Assembly (NCBI RefSeq): GCF_042654605.1
Contig: NZ_JBHSGT010000025.1
Span: forward strand, 1-64,000
DNA from: Enterococcus_I eurekensis
GTDB lineage: Bacteria > Bacillota > Bacilli > Lactobacillales > Enterococcaceae
DNA: 64,000 nt
Direction of reading: 5' to 3'
Part shown: positions 43,356 to 52,432 of the stretch, piece by piece
Layout of the letters: each line of letters begins with the position of its first letter
How positions within the stretch are numbered: position 1 is the stretch's first letter
Position numbers and translations under genes: made by a program
The notes under the pieces: generated by a model
What the model was told of the DNA's origin: nothing
What the model saw: only the letters and a program-made list of their open reading frames with translations
The model's database searches: none

Positions 43356-43391
43356 ATCGGTAGAGAAAATTGTTTTTCTATCGATTTTTTT
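43356..43391 (+). terminator. Terminator after tlyA
   Basis: CGGTAGAGAAAA/TTTTTCTATCG stem with T7 tail. Its core resembles the rsmI terminator (CGGT...ACCG with a T-rich loop). Confidence 0.85.
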
Positions 43392-43432
43392 GACATTAGA
43401 AAAGAGGGGCGGAGCCTCCCGCTCCCCTACGA

Positions 43433-43585
43433 AAAATCACCTTGTTGGCGAAAGCTGCGAGACCGCTTCGAAACGGTATGAAATGAGCAGCGACTCGGTA
43501 ATAAGCCATAAGCTTTTTGAAAGTACAAAACATTTTCAAACGATTCTTTGCTTATTACTCGTCACTATTCGCTCATTTCATGACC
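43433..43585. repeat. Long imperfect palindrome A in the tlyA-argR gap
   Basis: GGTATGAAATGAGC (43475-43488) pairs with GCTCATTTCATGACC (43571-43585). Further in, CGGTAATAAGC pairs with GCTTATTACT, and TTTTTGAAA pairs with TTTTCAAA near the loop. The left flank carries AAAATCACCTTG and AGCAGCGACTCG, both shared with 15.35-15.54 kb. A plus-strand open frame at 43390-43590 has no ribosome site and is rejected. Confidence 0.75.
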
Positions 43586-43709
43586 TCTAATAGAGCCTGT
43601 GGTTGTTGGAGCTGTTCGAACGTAGTGAGTTACGGATACAATATCAGGATCTGCGTGACAACTCAGCTCGAAAGCTTCAAACTCTGGTTAAGTGCTAAAG
43701 CACTAAACG

Positions 43710-43819
43710 GGTGAAAAAAGTCTGCTCTTACGGCAACTTCACTAAATTTAATCAATCGAAAACCCCGATTGTTTAAATTTACCTCCAGTTGCTTAGAGCA
43801 AAACGACTTTTTTCACACC
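43710..43819. repeat. Long imperfect palindrome B in the tlyA-argR gap
   Basis: Outer arms GGTGAAAAAAGTC and GACTTTTTTCACACC pair; inner segments CTGCTCT/AGAGCA, GGCAACT/AGTTGC and AAATTTAATCAATCG/CGATTGTTTAAATTT continue the stem around a short loop near 43762. A separate AGTGCT/AGCACT palindrome lies at 43691-43704. Purpose unknown. Confidence 0.8.
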
Positions 43820-43919
43820 TCCTAGAGTAATTCACATTTCGTCTTTTGACGCAGCGGGCACAAGGTGTTTTTCTTCGAGTCGCTAGTGCTATCTTCAAAT
43901 GTTTTGTTGATTATTCATA

Positions 43920-44171
43920 TCAAGCTTCAGTGGGGGCGAAAATTAAGCCATGAATGATGCAGATTCGATCTCTTAAATGATAAAAGTTGCGATAACCATA
44001 GGAAACGCGTTTAATTAATTTAATTTTATTATTCATACCCTCAGTAACTCCGTTAGAATACCGTAGTTCAAAAGCATTTTGAATCCCTTGCTTATATTTC
44101 TTTAAGAAATATAATTTCTTTCGGAACCATTTCGGAAGGGCCTTATTTAATGTTTGAATCGTGGAGAAAAA
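43920..44171 (-). pseudogene. ISL3-family transposase remnant (C-terminal part)
   Basis: On the minus strand an open stretch of 84 codons reads QTLNKALPKWFRKKLYFLKK ... AFELRYSNGVTEGMNNKIKL ... VSYGYRNFYHLRDRICI and ends APTEA at a stop (43922-43920). The NGVTEGMNNKIK and GYRNFYHLRDR motifs mark the C-terminal end of ISL3-type DDE transposases. No start codon is present and an in-frame TGA lies just upstream, near 44183, so only the last fifth of the gene survives. It sits about 100 bp before argR. Confidence 0.85.
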
Positions 44172-44269
44172 GGAAAGTCATTGGACGCTCCCTTATTTTT
44201 TTGTTCGTTCTTTTAATATTCTCAAAAATACGCTATGATAGGTAAGACTTTAACAAGGAGGCCAAAGGG

Positions 44270-44722
44270 ATGAAAAAAAAAGAACGCCAACGTTTGTTGA
44301 CACGCTTTTTAAGTGAATATGAAATTCAAAAGCAAGAAGAGTTCGTAGAGTACTTAAGCGCACAAGGTGTTGAAGTAACACAAGCGACAATCTCACGTGA
44401 TATTAAAGAATTGAAATTAATTAAGATACCTTCGAGTCAAGGTGGTTATCGTTACAGTCTACCAAATGAATCAAAAGAAGATGTACTTGAAAAACTAAAA
44501 AAACTATTGAGCACCGGTCTAATTTCAGTTGATCAAATGGAAAAATATATCGTGTTACGTACGTTACCAGGTAATGCGTCTGCAATCGGTAATTTAGTTG
44601 ATAAATACTATCAAAAAGATTTGTTTGCTAGTTTAAATGATGATGCAAAAGTTTTAATGATTACTTGGACGGAAGAAAAAGCAGTTGAACTTTCGGAAAT
44701 ATTCCGTAAGTATCAGCGTTAG
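44270..44722 (+). CDS. argR: Arginine repressor ArgR/AhrC
   Basis: Arginine-sensing regulator of 150 residues: N-terminal winged HTH (about 1-70, with VTQATISRDIKELKLIK) and a C-terminal arginine-binding, hexamerising domain. The usual GT.AGDDT block is seen only in modified form (SLNDDAKVLMITW). ATG 44270 follows AAGGAGG. It is adjacent to recN as in Bacillus. Confidence 0.94.
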   Translation: MKKKERQRLLTRFLSEYEIQKQEEFVEYLSAQGVEVTQATISRDIKELKLIKIPSSQGGYRYSLPNESKEDVLEKLKKLLSTGLISVDQMEKYIVLRTLPGNASAIGNLVDKYYQKDLFASLNDDAKVLMITWTEEKAVELSEIFRKYQR

Positions 44723-44733
44723 GAGTGAAAGCA

Positions 44734-46425
44734 TTGTTATTAGAAATGACGATTAAAAACTTTGCAATTATTCCATATTTAAACATTCGCTTTCAACAGG
44801 GGATGACGGCTCTTACCGGTGAAACGGGTGCTGGTAAATCGATTATTATTGATGCGATGGGCTTGCTTGCTGGTGGGCGCGGTTCGAGTGACTATATTCG
44901 CCATGGAGAAGACAAATGTTTGTTAGAAGGGTTATTTGAATGGCCTGTCCATTCAGAGTTCCCCTCGTTAATGGAAGAGTTAGGCATTGATACTTCTGAA
45001 AGTTTTCTAGTTTTACAACGAGATATGTCTCGTTCGGGTAAAAATATTTGTCGCGTAAATGGTCGGATCGTTACATTGGTTAATTTAAGGCGTGTTGGAA
45101 TGTACCTCGTTGATATTCAAGGGCAAAATGAGCACCAGGAACTCTTGCAACCGGAAAAACATTTAAGTTTGATGGATAATTTTGGAACAAAAGAGTTTAA
45201 GCAAAAGCTTGAAATGTATCAATTCGCTTTTAATGATTATCAAGTCTCAGCGAGTGAATTGCGAAAAATCCAAAAAAACGAACAATCATACGCCCAACGA
45301 ATGGATATGCTTCACTTTCAGTCAGATGAAATTGAGCAAGCTGCGCTTCAAGAAAATGAAGAAGAATATTTAATTGAAGAACGGGACAAGTTAACAAATT
45401 TCCAAAAAATTGTCGACGCTTTAGGGCAAACGTATGCCATTTTATCGGAAGAATCAAGTAGCATTGTCGATGGTGTAGGTCGTGCTTTAAATGAAATTCA
45501 AGAAATTGAACAACTTGATGCTGAGTATCAAAAAATTAGCGAGAACTTACAAAGTGCTTATTATATGTTGCAAGATGCCGCGAGTGAAGTCTCCAAGCAA
45601 TTGGATTTTTTAGAATTAGATGAGGAGCGTTTAGAAGTCGTGGTAGCACGCTTAGAGTTGATTCGTCAATTAAAACGTAAGTATGGCGAATCGATTCCAC
45701 AAATTCTGAGCTATTATACGGAGATTGTCGCTGAATTGGACCAAATGGGACATTCAGAGAATCGTTTAGAAGTCTTAAGTAAAGAGTTGGCGATGAAAGA
45801 AGAAAGGTTATGGACCTTAGCTAATGAATTGCATTCTGAGCGCCGTCTAATGGCGGTAACTTTAGAAAAAGAAATCATGCAAGAATTGAGTGACCTCTAT
45901 ATGGAAAATGCCCGTTTCAATATTCGTTTTAAAGAAGCACCTTATGAATTAGGGATTAATGGTATTGATCAAGTGGCGTTTTATTTGAGTAGTAATTTAG
46001 GAGAAGATTTAAAACCATTAGTTAAAGTGGCTTCTGGTGGTGAATTATCACGAATTTTATTGGCTTTAAAAACGATTTTTTCAAAAGGACAAGGAATGAC
46101 AAGTATAGTGTTTGATGAGGTTGATACCGGTGTTAGTGGTCGTGTTGCTCAAGCGATTGCTGAAAAAATCGCTAAAATCGCTAAAAACTCACAAGTATTA
46201 TGTATTACCCATTTACCTCAAGTTGCAGCTCAAGCGGACTATCAATACTTTATTAGTAAGGAAGTCGTCGATGAGCGTACACAAACAAAAATTACTCAGC
46301 TGAGTGCAACTGAACGAGTTGACGAAATTGCTCGAATGCTCGCGGGTCAAGAAATTACGCATCTTACATTGGAGCATGCAAAAGAACTGCTAGACTTAGC
46401 GCAGCAAGCAACAAAAAAACAATAA
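44734..46425 (+). CDS. recN: DNA repair protein RecN
   Basis: SMC-like ATPase in double-strand break repair, 563 residues: Walker A GETGAGKS (29-36), a long central coiled coil (about 160-360), signature VASGGELSRILLALK and Walker B SIVFDEVDTGVSG. The start TTG 44734 gives the typical MLLEMTIKNFAII and is eight bases after AGGAG; the in-frame GTG at 44725 overlaps that site. It is 11 bp after argR. Confidence 0.95.
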   Translation: MLLEMTIKNFAIIPYLNIRFQQGMTALTGETGAGKSIIIDAMGLLAGGRGSSDYIRHGEDKCLLEGLFEWPVHSEFPSLMEELGIDTSESFLVLQRDMSRSGKNICRVNGRIVTLVNLRRVGMYLVDIQGQNEHQELLQPEKHLSLMDNFGTKEFKQKLEMYQFAFNDYQVSASELRKIQKNEQSYAQRMDMLHFQSDEIEQAALQENEEEYLIEERDKLTNFQKIVDALGQTYAILSEESSSIVDGVGRALNEIQEIEQLDAEYQKISENLQSAYYMLQDAASEVSKQLDFLELDEERLEVVVARLELIRQLKRKYGESIPQILSYYTEIVAELDQMGHSENRLEVLSKELAMKEERLWTLANELHSERRLMAVTLEKEIMQELSDLYMENARFNIRFKEAPYELGINGIDQVAFYLSSNLGEDLKPLVKVASGGELSRILLALKTIFSKGQGMTSIVFDEVDTGVSGRVAQAIAEKIAKIAKNSQVLCITHLPQVAAQADYQYFISKEVVDERTQTKITQLSATERVDEIARMLAGQEITHLTLEHAKELLDLAQQATKKQ

Positions 46426-46472
46426 TACCAAGTGTTTTAATTCACCCGAATCTCTTTTTAGGTAAAAATAAG

Positions 46473-46507
46473 GAGCTACGACAGAGGATTTAAACCTGTC
46501 GTAGCTC
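46473..46507. terminator. Terminator between recN and the DUF4044 gene
   Basis: Perfect 12-bp stem GAGCTACGACAG/CTGTCGTAGCTC with an 11-base loop and a broken T tail; likely shared by the two convergent genes. Confidence 0.8.
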
Positions 46508-46521
46508 TATTTATTTACGTA

Positions 46522-46638
46522 TTAGTTGAAAGCAGATAAGGCACTTAAAACAGTAGTTCCAATCATGATGATTAGCATTACCCAAACGACAGCTTTAGTG
46601 ATTTTTGAAAAAGTGCTAGTTTGTTTCTTTTCGTTCAT
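46522..46638 (-). CDS. Small membrane protein, DUF4044 type
   Basis: A 38-residue protein: a short basic start (NEKKQTSTFSKITKA) and one membrane helix (about 17-36, VVWVMLIIMIGTTVLSALS). This matches the small DUF4044 proteins of Lactobacillales. ATG 46638 is preceded by AAAGGATGAG, and a minus-strand promoter lies 30 bp further up. Function unknown. Confidence 0.75.
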   Translation of the reverse strand: MNEKKQTSTFSKITKAVVWVMLIIMIGTTVLSALSAFN

Positions 46639-46669
46639 CGAACTCATCCTTTATTTAATTGATAGGATT

Positions 46670-46698
46670 AGTTTACAACTGAATGCGTAATAACTCAA
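46670..46698 (-). promoter_or_regulatory. Promoter of the DUF4044 gene
   Basis: Minus-strand TTGAGT (46698-46693), 17-bp spacer, TAAACT (46675-46670). Confidence 0.5.
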
Positions 46699-46714
46699 GT
46701 GTCTCGCAAGTTAT

Positions 46715-47671
46715 TTATAAAAGATTATTCTTTTTTAAATAGCGAATAGCGATCCCGCATAGTAATAAAGTAATAATGGAAATAAAGAAAAAGGCAAATT
46801 TACTCTCGGAAAAAGGCAAGGAGACGTTCATTCCGAAAATTCCACCAATAATTGTTGGAATCGTTAAAACAATGGTTAGGGAGGTCAAAATTTTCATCAC
46901 ATTGTTTAAGTTGTTCGAAACCACCGCGGAAAAAATATCGGTCATGTGTTGTGTTAGCTGCAATTGAATGTGAATCGACGTTCTTGCTTGTCGTACTTCG
47001 ACGATGACGTCATGTAAATTATTTCGGTAGGCATGATTGTGAGTGAAAATCGACGTCTGGGATAAAATCATTAAGGTATCGTAATTACCTTGAGCAGCGG
47101 CTTCAAATAAAACTAAGCTTTTTTGTAAATTCATCAACTGATAGAGTTGTTTATTTTCGGTGGAAACTTGTATTTGTTTTTCTAGATGCTCTAGATGTCG
47201 TTTGATTTTTTTTAAGCCATCATTATATGAAATAACTAATCGCCAAAGCACTTGTAAGAAAATATTCATCTCGGTACTCATATCATTAATCGGTAGCGTT
47301 TGTTCATGAATAAAATCAAAAAAAAGTGGTGGCTGATTGGAAACGGTCAAAATTTTTTGATCGGTCGTAATAATTAACGACAAAGGATAAGTTTTGAATT
47401 GAATATAGCCGTTGTCATCGACCACTTCATGAGGAAATTGTAATAAAATCAAAATAGCTTTATGAAAGACTGCTTGCTCAAGACCTTCTTCACGAGAAGT
47501 TTCAGAATCATCTAAAATAGCTGTTAAATAATCTTTTGGTAATTGGTATTCTTTGGAAATTTTTTGAATTTGTTCTTCTGTTGGTTGTTCAATATGCGTC
47601 CAAACAGTTGCTGAATTTCTTTTTTCCTGCAATATTAATTGCCGATTATCGATTTTAAAGTGTGAAATCAT
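46715..47671 (-). CDS. CorA-like divalent cation transporter
   Basis: CorA-family magnesium/cobalt channel subunit of 318 residues: a large N-terminal cytoplasmic domain with a long helix, then two C-terminal membrane segments, the first ending in the selectivity motif GMN (FGMNVSLPF). The tail KKNNLL follows the second segment. ATG 47671 follows AGGAGGTC. A single gene; ion specificity cannot be told from sequence. Confidence 0.93.
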   Translation of the reverse strand: MISHFKIDNRQLILQEKRNSATVWTHIEQPTEEQIQKISKEYQLPKDYLTAILDDSETSREEGLEQAVFHKAILILLQFPHEVVDDNGYIQFKTYPLSLIITTDQKILTVSNQPPLFFDFIHEQTLPINDMSTEMNIFLQVLWRLVISYNDGLKKIKRHLEHLEKQIQVSTENKQLYQLMNLQKSLVLFEAAAQGNYDTLMILSQTSIFTHNHAYRNNLHDVIVEVRQARTSIHIQLQLTQHMTDIFSAVVSNNLNNVMKILTSLTIVLTIPTIIGGIFGMNVSLPFSESKFAFFFISIITLLLCGIAIRYLKKNNLL

Positions 47672-47813
47672 AATTAGACCTCCTATTTAAGCATTCAAAG
47701 ACCAAAGAGTTGATTTGACTCTATTATAGTACATATCTGTAAGAAGAATGAAATATAAGTGTAAAAAAAATAAAGTATAGTAGCATTGGCTACCTATGAA
47801 AGGAATGAATCAT

Positions 47814-48188
47814 GTGACATCTATTACATTAAAACTTGTTTTTTGGTACTTATTCCCAATTATTAGCTTTTTTGCGGCTAAAGTTGTGACGTCCATTTTG
47901 TCATTAAGAAAACGTTATGCAATTAAAGCTCTTGATTTAACCGTTCCGTTAATCTTTTATTCAATCCACCAAGTCTCTGTTTTAACTTTTAACGAATCAA
48001 TTTTTCCTTACTTTTTAATTACGATTTGTTTACTTGGAATTGGCCTCGCTTTTTTTCAGGCGTATTTCTACGAAGAAATTATTTACAAACGATATTTTAA
48101 AATGTTTTGGCGCTCGGTCTTTTTATTTTCGCTATTTACACATTTTATAATCGTTATATTGAGTTTAATTTTATTACTAGCTCACTAA
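47814..48188 (+). CDS. DUF3397 family membrane protein
   Basis: A 124-residue protein with four hydrophobic segments (about 5-25, 40-55, 60-80, 100-122). It matches the DUF3397 family usually found just before mraZ in Lactobacillales, which is its position here. The start is GTG 47814, ten bases after AAAGGA; ATGs at 47796 and 47805 overlap that site. Function unknown. Confidence 0.8.
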   Translation: MTSITLKLVFWYLFPIISFFAAKVVTSILSLRKRYAIKALDLTVPLIFYSIHQVSVLTFNESIFPYFLITICLLGIGLAFFQAYFYEEIIYKRYFKMFWRSVFLFSLFTHFIIVILSLILLLAH

Positions 48189-48265
48189 TAGAAGTTTTTT
48201 AAAAAACTTTTAAAATGTCTTTTTTATTGTTTTATAAAAAAATAGACTGTTATTATTCATAAAAT

Positions 48266-48300
48266 GTGGTAGAAAGTGGGGGGATGTGGTAGACTGTGAA
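48266..48300 (+). promoter_or_regulatory. MraZ operator: four GTG repeats at 10-bp steps
   Basis: GTGGT (48266), GTGGG (48276), GTGGT (48286) and GTGAA (48296) recur at exactly 10 bp, about 30 bp before mraZ. MraZ is known to bind tandem direct repeats of this kind upstream of its own cluster. One face of the helix is presented to an MraZ ring, predicting autoregulation of the whole division cluster. Confidence 0.88.
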
Positions 48301-48328
48301 TATCAGGTGGTAATTGGGGGAGATATCG

Positions 48329-48760
48329 TTGTTCATGGGTGAATTTCAACATACAATCGATGCCAAAGGTCGACTAATTATGCCATCAAAACTTCGCGAG
48401 AAATTAGGCGAGAAGTTTGTGGTGACAAGAGGATTAGATGGCTGTTTATTTGGTTACCCTTTATCTGAGTGGAAGCAACTTGAAGAAAAGCTAAATGATA
48501 TGCCGCTTGCTAAAAAAGACGCGCGTACATTTGTCCGCTTTTTTTATTCAGCTGCAACTGAATGTGAACTCGATAAGCAAGGCCGCATTAATATTCCAGC
48601 TTCGCTAAGAACTCACGGTAATTTAATAAAAAACTGTGTGATTGTTGGTGTTTCAAATCGGATTGAAATTTGGGATGAAGAACGCTGGCAAGCATTTACG
48701 GAAGAAGCAGAAGAAAACTTTGACGAAATTGCAGAATCAATGATTGATTTTGGCCTATAG
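48329..48760 (+). CDS. mraZ: Transcriptional regulator MraZ
   Basis: DNA-binding regulator at the head of the division and wall cluster. The 143-residue protein has two AbrB-like half domains (FMGEFQHTIDAKGRLIMPSKLRE and ECELDKQGRINIPASLR). The start is TTG 48329, eight bases after GGGGGAGA, giving the family's MFMGEFQHT; the longer frame at 48314 starts inside that site. Operator repeats lie just upstream. Confidence 0.95.
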   Translation: MFMGEFQHTIDAKGRLIMPSKLREKLGEKFVVTRGLDGCLFGYPLSEWKQLEEKLNDMPLAKKDARTFVRFFYSAATECELDKQGRINIPASLRTHGNLIKNCVIVGVSNRIEIWDEERWQAFTEEAEENFDEIAESMIDFGL

Positions 48761-48814
48761 CAATTTAGTTGAGTGAATTGAAATAAACAAGTGATACATA
48801 GAAAGAGGAAAACA

Positions 48815-49762
48815 ATGGCAGAATTTCAACATTACACAGTCATGAAAAAAGAAACAGTCGATGGTTTGAATATCCGTCCCGACGGTATTTATGTAGACTG
48901 TACTTTAGGTGGCGCTGGCCATAGTGAGTACCTATTACAACAATTAAATGAAAAAGGACACTTATATGCTTTTGATCAAGATATAAGAGCGATTGAACAT
49001 GCGAAAATTCGTTTGGCACCTTTTGTTGAAAAAGGACAAGTAACGTTTATTAAACGCAATTTCCGCTATTTAAAAGAAGAATTAAATGCATTAGGGGTAG
49101 AAGCAGTTGATGGTATTTTATATGATTTGGGTGTTTCGTCACCACAATTAGATGAAGCTGAGCGTGGCTTTAGCTACCATCAAGATGCGCCATTAGATAT
49201 GCGAATGGATCAAGAAGCTAAATTATCGGCATTTGAAGTTGTCAATGACTACGAATATGCTCAACTAGTAAAAATTTTCTTCCGTTACGGTGAAGAGAAG
49301 TTTTCTAAACAAGTCGCGCGCGAAATTGAGCGGGTACGTCAATTAAAACCAATTGAAACAACTGGTGAATTGGTGGACATTATTAAAGACGCCATTCCAG
49401 CTTTTGCTCGTCGAAAAGGTGGACATCCAGCAAAACGAATTTTTCAAGCGATTCGGATTGCTGTGAATGACGAACTAGGAGTTGTGGAAGATACTTTGGA
49501 ACAAGCAATTCCACTCTTACAGCCAAAAGGACGAATTAGTGTTATTACGTTCCATTCTTTAGAAGACCGGATTGTTAAAACAATCTTTAAAGAGTACAGT
49601 ACAGCACCTGATTTACCACCGGGGTTACCGATGATTCCTGATGAGTATCAACCGGATTTGAAATTAATTACAAGAAAACCACTGATTCCAAGTGAAGCAG
49701 AATTATCAGAAAATAATCGTTCGCGTAGCGCAAAGCTCCGGATTGTCGAAAAAGTAAAATAA
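48815..49762 (+). CDS. rsmH: 16S rRNA (cytosine-1402 N4) methyltransferase RsmH
   Basis: Methylates N4 of C1402, the same nucleotide whose ribose is modified by RsmI (2.6 kb). The 315-residue protein has HYTVMKKETVDGL, DCTLGGAGHSEYLL, ILYDLGVSSPQLDEAERGFSY and RRKGGHPAKRIFQAIRI. ATG 48815 follows AAAGAGG; the frame from 48791 has no site. Confidence 0.96.
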   Translation: MAEFQHYTVMKKETVDGLNIRPDGIYVDCTLGGAGHSEYLLQQLNEKGHLYAFDQDIRAIEHAKIRLAPFVEKGQVTFIKRNFRYLKEELNALGVEAVDGILYDLGVSSPQLDEAERGFSYHQDAPLDMRMDQEAKLSAFEVVNDYEYAQLVKIFFRYGEEKFSKQVAREIERVRQLKPIETTGELVDIIKDAIPAFARRKGGHPAKRIFQAIRIAVNDELGVVEDTLEQAIPLLQPKGRISVITFHSLEDRIVKTIFKEYSTAPDLPPGLPMIPDEYQPDLKLITRKPLIPSEAELSENNRSRSAKLRIVEKVK

Positions 49763-49790
49763 TCGAAGCAAAGCGAGAGGAGAGAAAAAA

Positions 49791-50201
49791 TTGGCAGAAT
49801 TAAAAATGGAAGATTATTCTTATGAAGTAGAAGAAGAATTAAATATGGAAACCCATGTTTATATTGAAGATTTTTATCAGCCAGAACGACCAGATGTTGT
49901 GGTTGTTCCTCTTTCTCCAAAGCATCGACTAAAAAGAATTAGTCACTTGGAAAGACTGATTGCAGGTGTATTGCTTGTGGCAGTGATTGGTTTAAGTTTG
50001 TTAATGATTCATTTACGCACATCCATCACACAAACAGAACATGAAATTTCAATTATTGAAGGACAAACCGTTGTCGATAAGGCTGAAATTTTACGTTTGG
50101 AGCAAGCTAAGACAGAGTTATCTAAAAGTGAACGTATCCGTGAAATTGCTGAAAAGCAAGGAATGTCTATCCAAAGTGGTAATTTAAGGAAAGTGAAATA
50201 A
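49791..50201 (+). CDS. ftsL: Cell division protein FtsL
   Basis: Single-pass divisome protein of 136 residues: an acidic cytoplasmic region (about 1-60), one membrane helix (about 60-80) and an extracellular leucine-rich coiled coil (85-130). The start is TTG 49791 after GGAGAG. It works with DivIC and DivIB to control septal wall synthesis. Confidence 0.9.
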   Translation: MAELKMEDYSYEVEEELNMETHVYIEDFYQPERPDVVVVPLSPKHRLKRISHLERLIAGVLLVAVIGLSLLMIHLRTSITQTEHEISIIEGQTVVDKAEILRLEQAKTELSKSERIREIAEKQGMSIQSGNLRKVK

Positions 50202-50204
50202 CCT

Positions 50205-52415
50205 ATGATAAAAAAAATGAAGCAGTATTTTACTAAGAATAAATTATCACCGACGAACAATCGCAAAAAAGTAGGAATTATTCTTTTTACTACGACTATT
50301 GGATTGTTTTTTTTATTTGTGTCTCGTTTAACGTACATTGTAGTCGTTGGTGACGTCGGTGGTACTTCCTTAGAAAGCAAAACAGAAGCTTTATATGAAG
50401 GTAGCAAAGTTGTCAAAGCGAAGCGCGGTACGATTTACGATCGAAACGGTGTAGTCATTGCCGAAGATGCGACGTCTTATTCAGCTTATGCGCCAGTGAT
50501 TGATACGTACGTCTCTGGGGATAAGAAACTTTACGCGCAAGAAAAAGATTTTGAAACCCTGGCAGGGATTTTAAAAAATGTGTTAGGTAAGCGAATTGAT
50601 ACAAAAAAGGTAGTCAAAACTTTACAAAGTGGGAAAGATAATAATAAATACCAAGTTGAGATTCCGAATGCGAAGTCTTTAACGTTACAGCAAAAACAAG
50701 AAATTGAAGCTGAGATGGAAAAGAAGGGTGTTCTAGGGATTGAATTTAATGAACATCCGTCGCGCATTTATCCAAATGGGGTCTTTGCTTCGCATTTAAT
50801 CGGTTACGCCAATGTTGATGTGGAAGACAATCAAGAAACATTGATTGGCGCCATCGGAATTGAAGCCGCCTATGATGATGTATTAGCTGGAAAGGATGGA
50901 GAAATTGTTTATCAAAAGGACAATTTTCAAAACCCCTTACCAGGAACGGTAGCAGAATCCATTCCAGCCGAGGACGGTCAAGATATTTATACAACGTTAG
51001 ATAGTCGCTTACAGAGCTATTTAGATACATTAGTGGCAGAAGGCTTTGAAGAAGCAAAGCCAGAATACTTAACAGCCGTGTTAACGAAATCAAAAACGAA
51101 TGAAATTGTCGCCTTATCACAATACCCATCATTTAATCCAGAAACAAAAGAGGGTATCGATGAAGAAAAAGGCTTCAAATGGCAAAATCTTTTTGTAGAG
51201 GAAACGTATGAGCCAGGCTCTACGATTAAAATATTGACTGTAGCAAGTGCAATGGAACAAGGTGTTTTTAATCCAAATGAAACCTTTATGTCCGGTGAGA
51301 TGCCCTTAATTGATGCAAAAATTACCGACTGGGATATCGCGAAAGGTTCAAGAGGGATGATGACCATGCGTCAAGCATTGTCTTGGTCAAGTAACGTCGG
51401 AATGGTTAAACTAGAACAACGAATGACGGACGCGTGGCAGGAATACCTTGATGCCTTTGGGTTTGGTAAAACAACCAATTCCGGTTTGTTCAACGAGAAA
51501 AAAGGCTTAATGCCAGAAGACAATATTGTTACGAGAGCCAATACTGCTTATGGACAAGGGATTGCAGTCACTCAATTTCAGATGCTCCAAGCATTTATGG
51601 CCATATCGAATGATGGTACAGTTGTTAAGCCTTCATATATTAAAAAAATAGTTAATCCAACAACAGGAGAAGAAGAAAGTTTTGACCCTGAAGTAGTCGG
51701 GCAAGTTTTCGCACCTGAAACGGCTCAACAAGTTCGTCAGTATATGAGAGATGTCGTTGAAGACGAGCAATACGGAACGGCTTATGACATGTATAAAGTC
51801 GATAATTATAAGATCTCAGCTAAAACAGGGACCGCCCAAATTGCTGAAGGGGGTGGTTACTTAGAAGGTGAAAACGATAATATTTATTCTGTCGTAACAA
51901 TGCTACCGGCTGAAGATCCGGAATATACGCTTTATGTGACCATGAAAAAGCCAAAAGAATATAAAAATTCCGTTATCCCAACAATTGCTAATGCTATCTT
52001 ACAACGAGCAATGGATTTTAAAGAAGTCGATATGGTTGATACGAACACGATTCAAACGGATAAAGTAACGGTTGATGATTATCGAAATTTAGAAACTGAA
52101 CAAGCAAGAACAATGATAGAAACAAAAGGGTTAGTGCCAGTTGTAATCGGCGAAGGTGCAAAGATTGAAGAACAATCCACCCAAAGCAATAAGCATATGC
52201 TTCCAGGGGAAACATTGTTATTATTAACGGAAGGTGATTCAAGACGAATGCCTGATACCACGGGCTGGTCAAAATCGAACTTACTTAAATTGGCGAACTT
52301 ACTGTCAATGGATGTCACTTTTAGTGGAGAAGGTTACAGTGTCGACCAAAGCATCGAACCAGGTAATCCGATTAAAGGGAAAAAATTACATTTTAAATTA
52401 GAAAAATTAAATTAA
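50205..52415 (+). CDS. pbpX: Penicillin-binding protein 2x-type transpeptidase with PASTA domains
   Basis: Class B PBP for septal peptidoglycan crosslinking, 736 residues: one N-terminal membrane helix (about 22-45), a dimerisation domain, a transpeptidase domain with Ser339-x-x-Lys342, Ser395-Ser-Asn397 and Lys540-Thr-Gly542, and two C-terminal PASTA domains (about 625-736). ATG 50205 starts three bases after ftsL, with AAGGAAAG upstream. It sits at the ftsI/pbpB position of the cluster. Confidence 0.94.
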   Translation: MIKKMKQYFTKNKLSPTNNRKKVGIILFTTTIGLFFLFVSRLTYIVVVGDVGGTSLESKTEALYEGSKVVKAKRGTIYDRNGVVIAEDATSYSAYAPVIDTYVSGDKKLYAQEKDFETLAGILKNVLGKRIDTKKVVKTLQSGKDNNKYQVEIPNAKSLTLQQKQEIEAEMEKKGVLGIEFNEHPSRIYPNGVFASHLIGYANVDVEDNQETLIGAIGIEAAYDDVLAGKDGEIVYQKDNFQNPLPGTVAESIPAEDGQDIYTTLDSRLQSYLDTLVAEGFEEAKPEYLTAVLTKSKTNEIVALSQYPSFNPETKEGIDEEKGFKWQNLFVEETYEPGSTIKILTVASAMEQGVFNPNETFMSGEMPLIDAKITDWDIAKGSRGMMTMRQALSWSSNVGMVKLEQRMTDAWQEYLDAFGFGKTTNSGLFNEKKGLMPEDNIVTRANTAYGQGIAVTQFQMLQAFMAISNDGTVVKPSYIKKIVNPTTGEEESFDPEVVGQVFAPETAQQVRQYMRDVVEDEQYGTAYDMYKVDNYKISAKTGTAQIAEGGGYLEGENDNIYSVVTMLPAEDPEYTLYVTMKKPKEYKNSVIPTIANAILQRAMDFKEVDMVDTNTIQTDKVTVDDYRNLETEQARTMIETKGLVPVVIGEGAKIEEQSTQSNKHMLPGETLLLLTEGDSRRMPDTTGWSKSNLLKLANLLSMDVTFSGEGYSVDQSIEPGNPIKGKKLHFKLEKLN

Positions 52416-52432
52416 ATTAGGAGCGAAAAAGA

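Noticed and set aside
43390..43714. Two short plus-strand frames in the tlyA-argR gap.
   Set aside because: They cross long palindromes and have no ribosome site or recognisable protein pattern.
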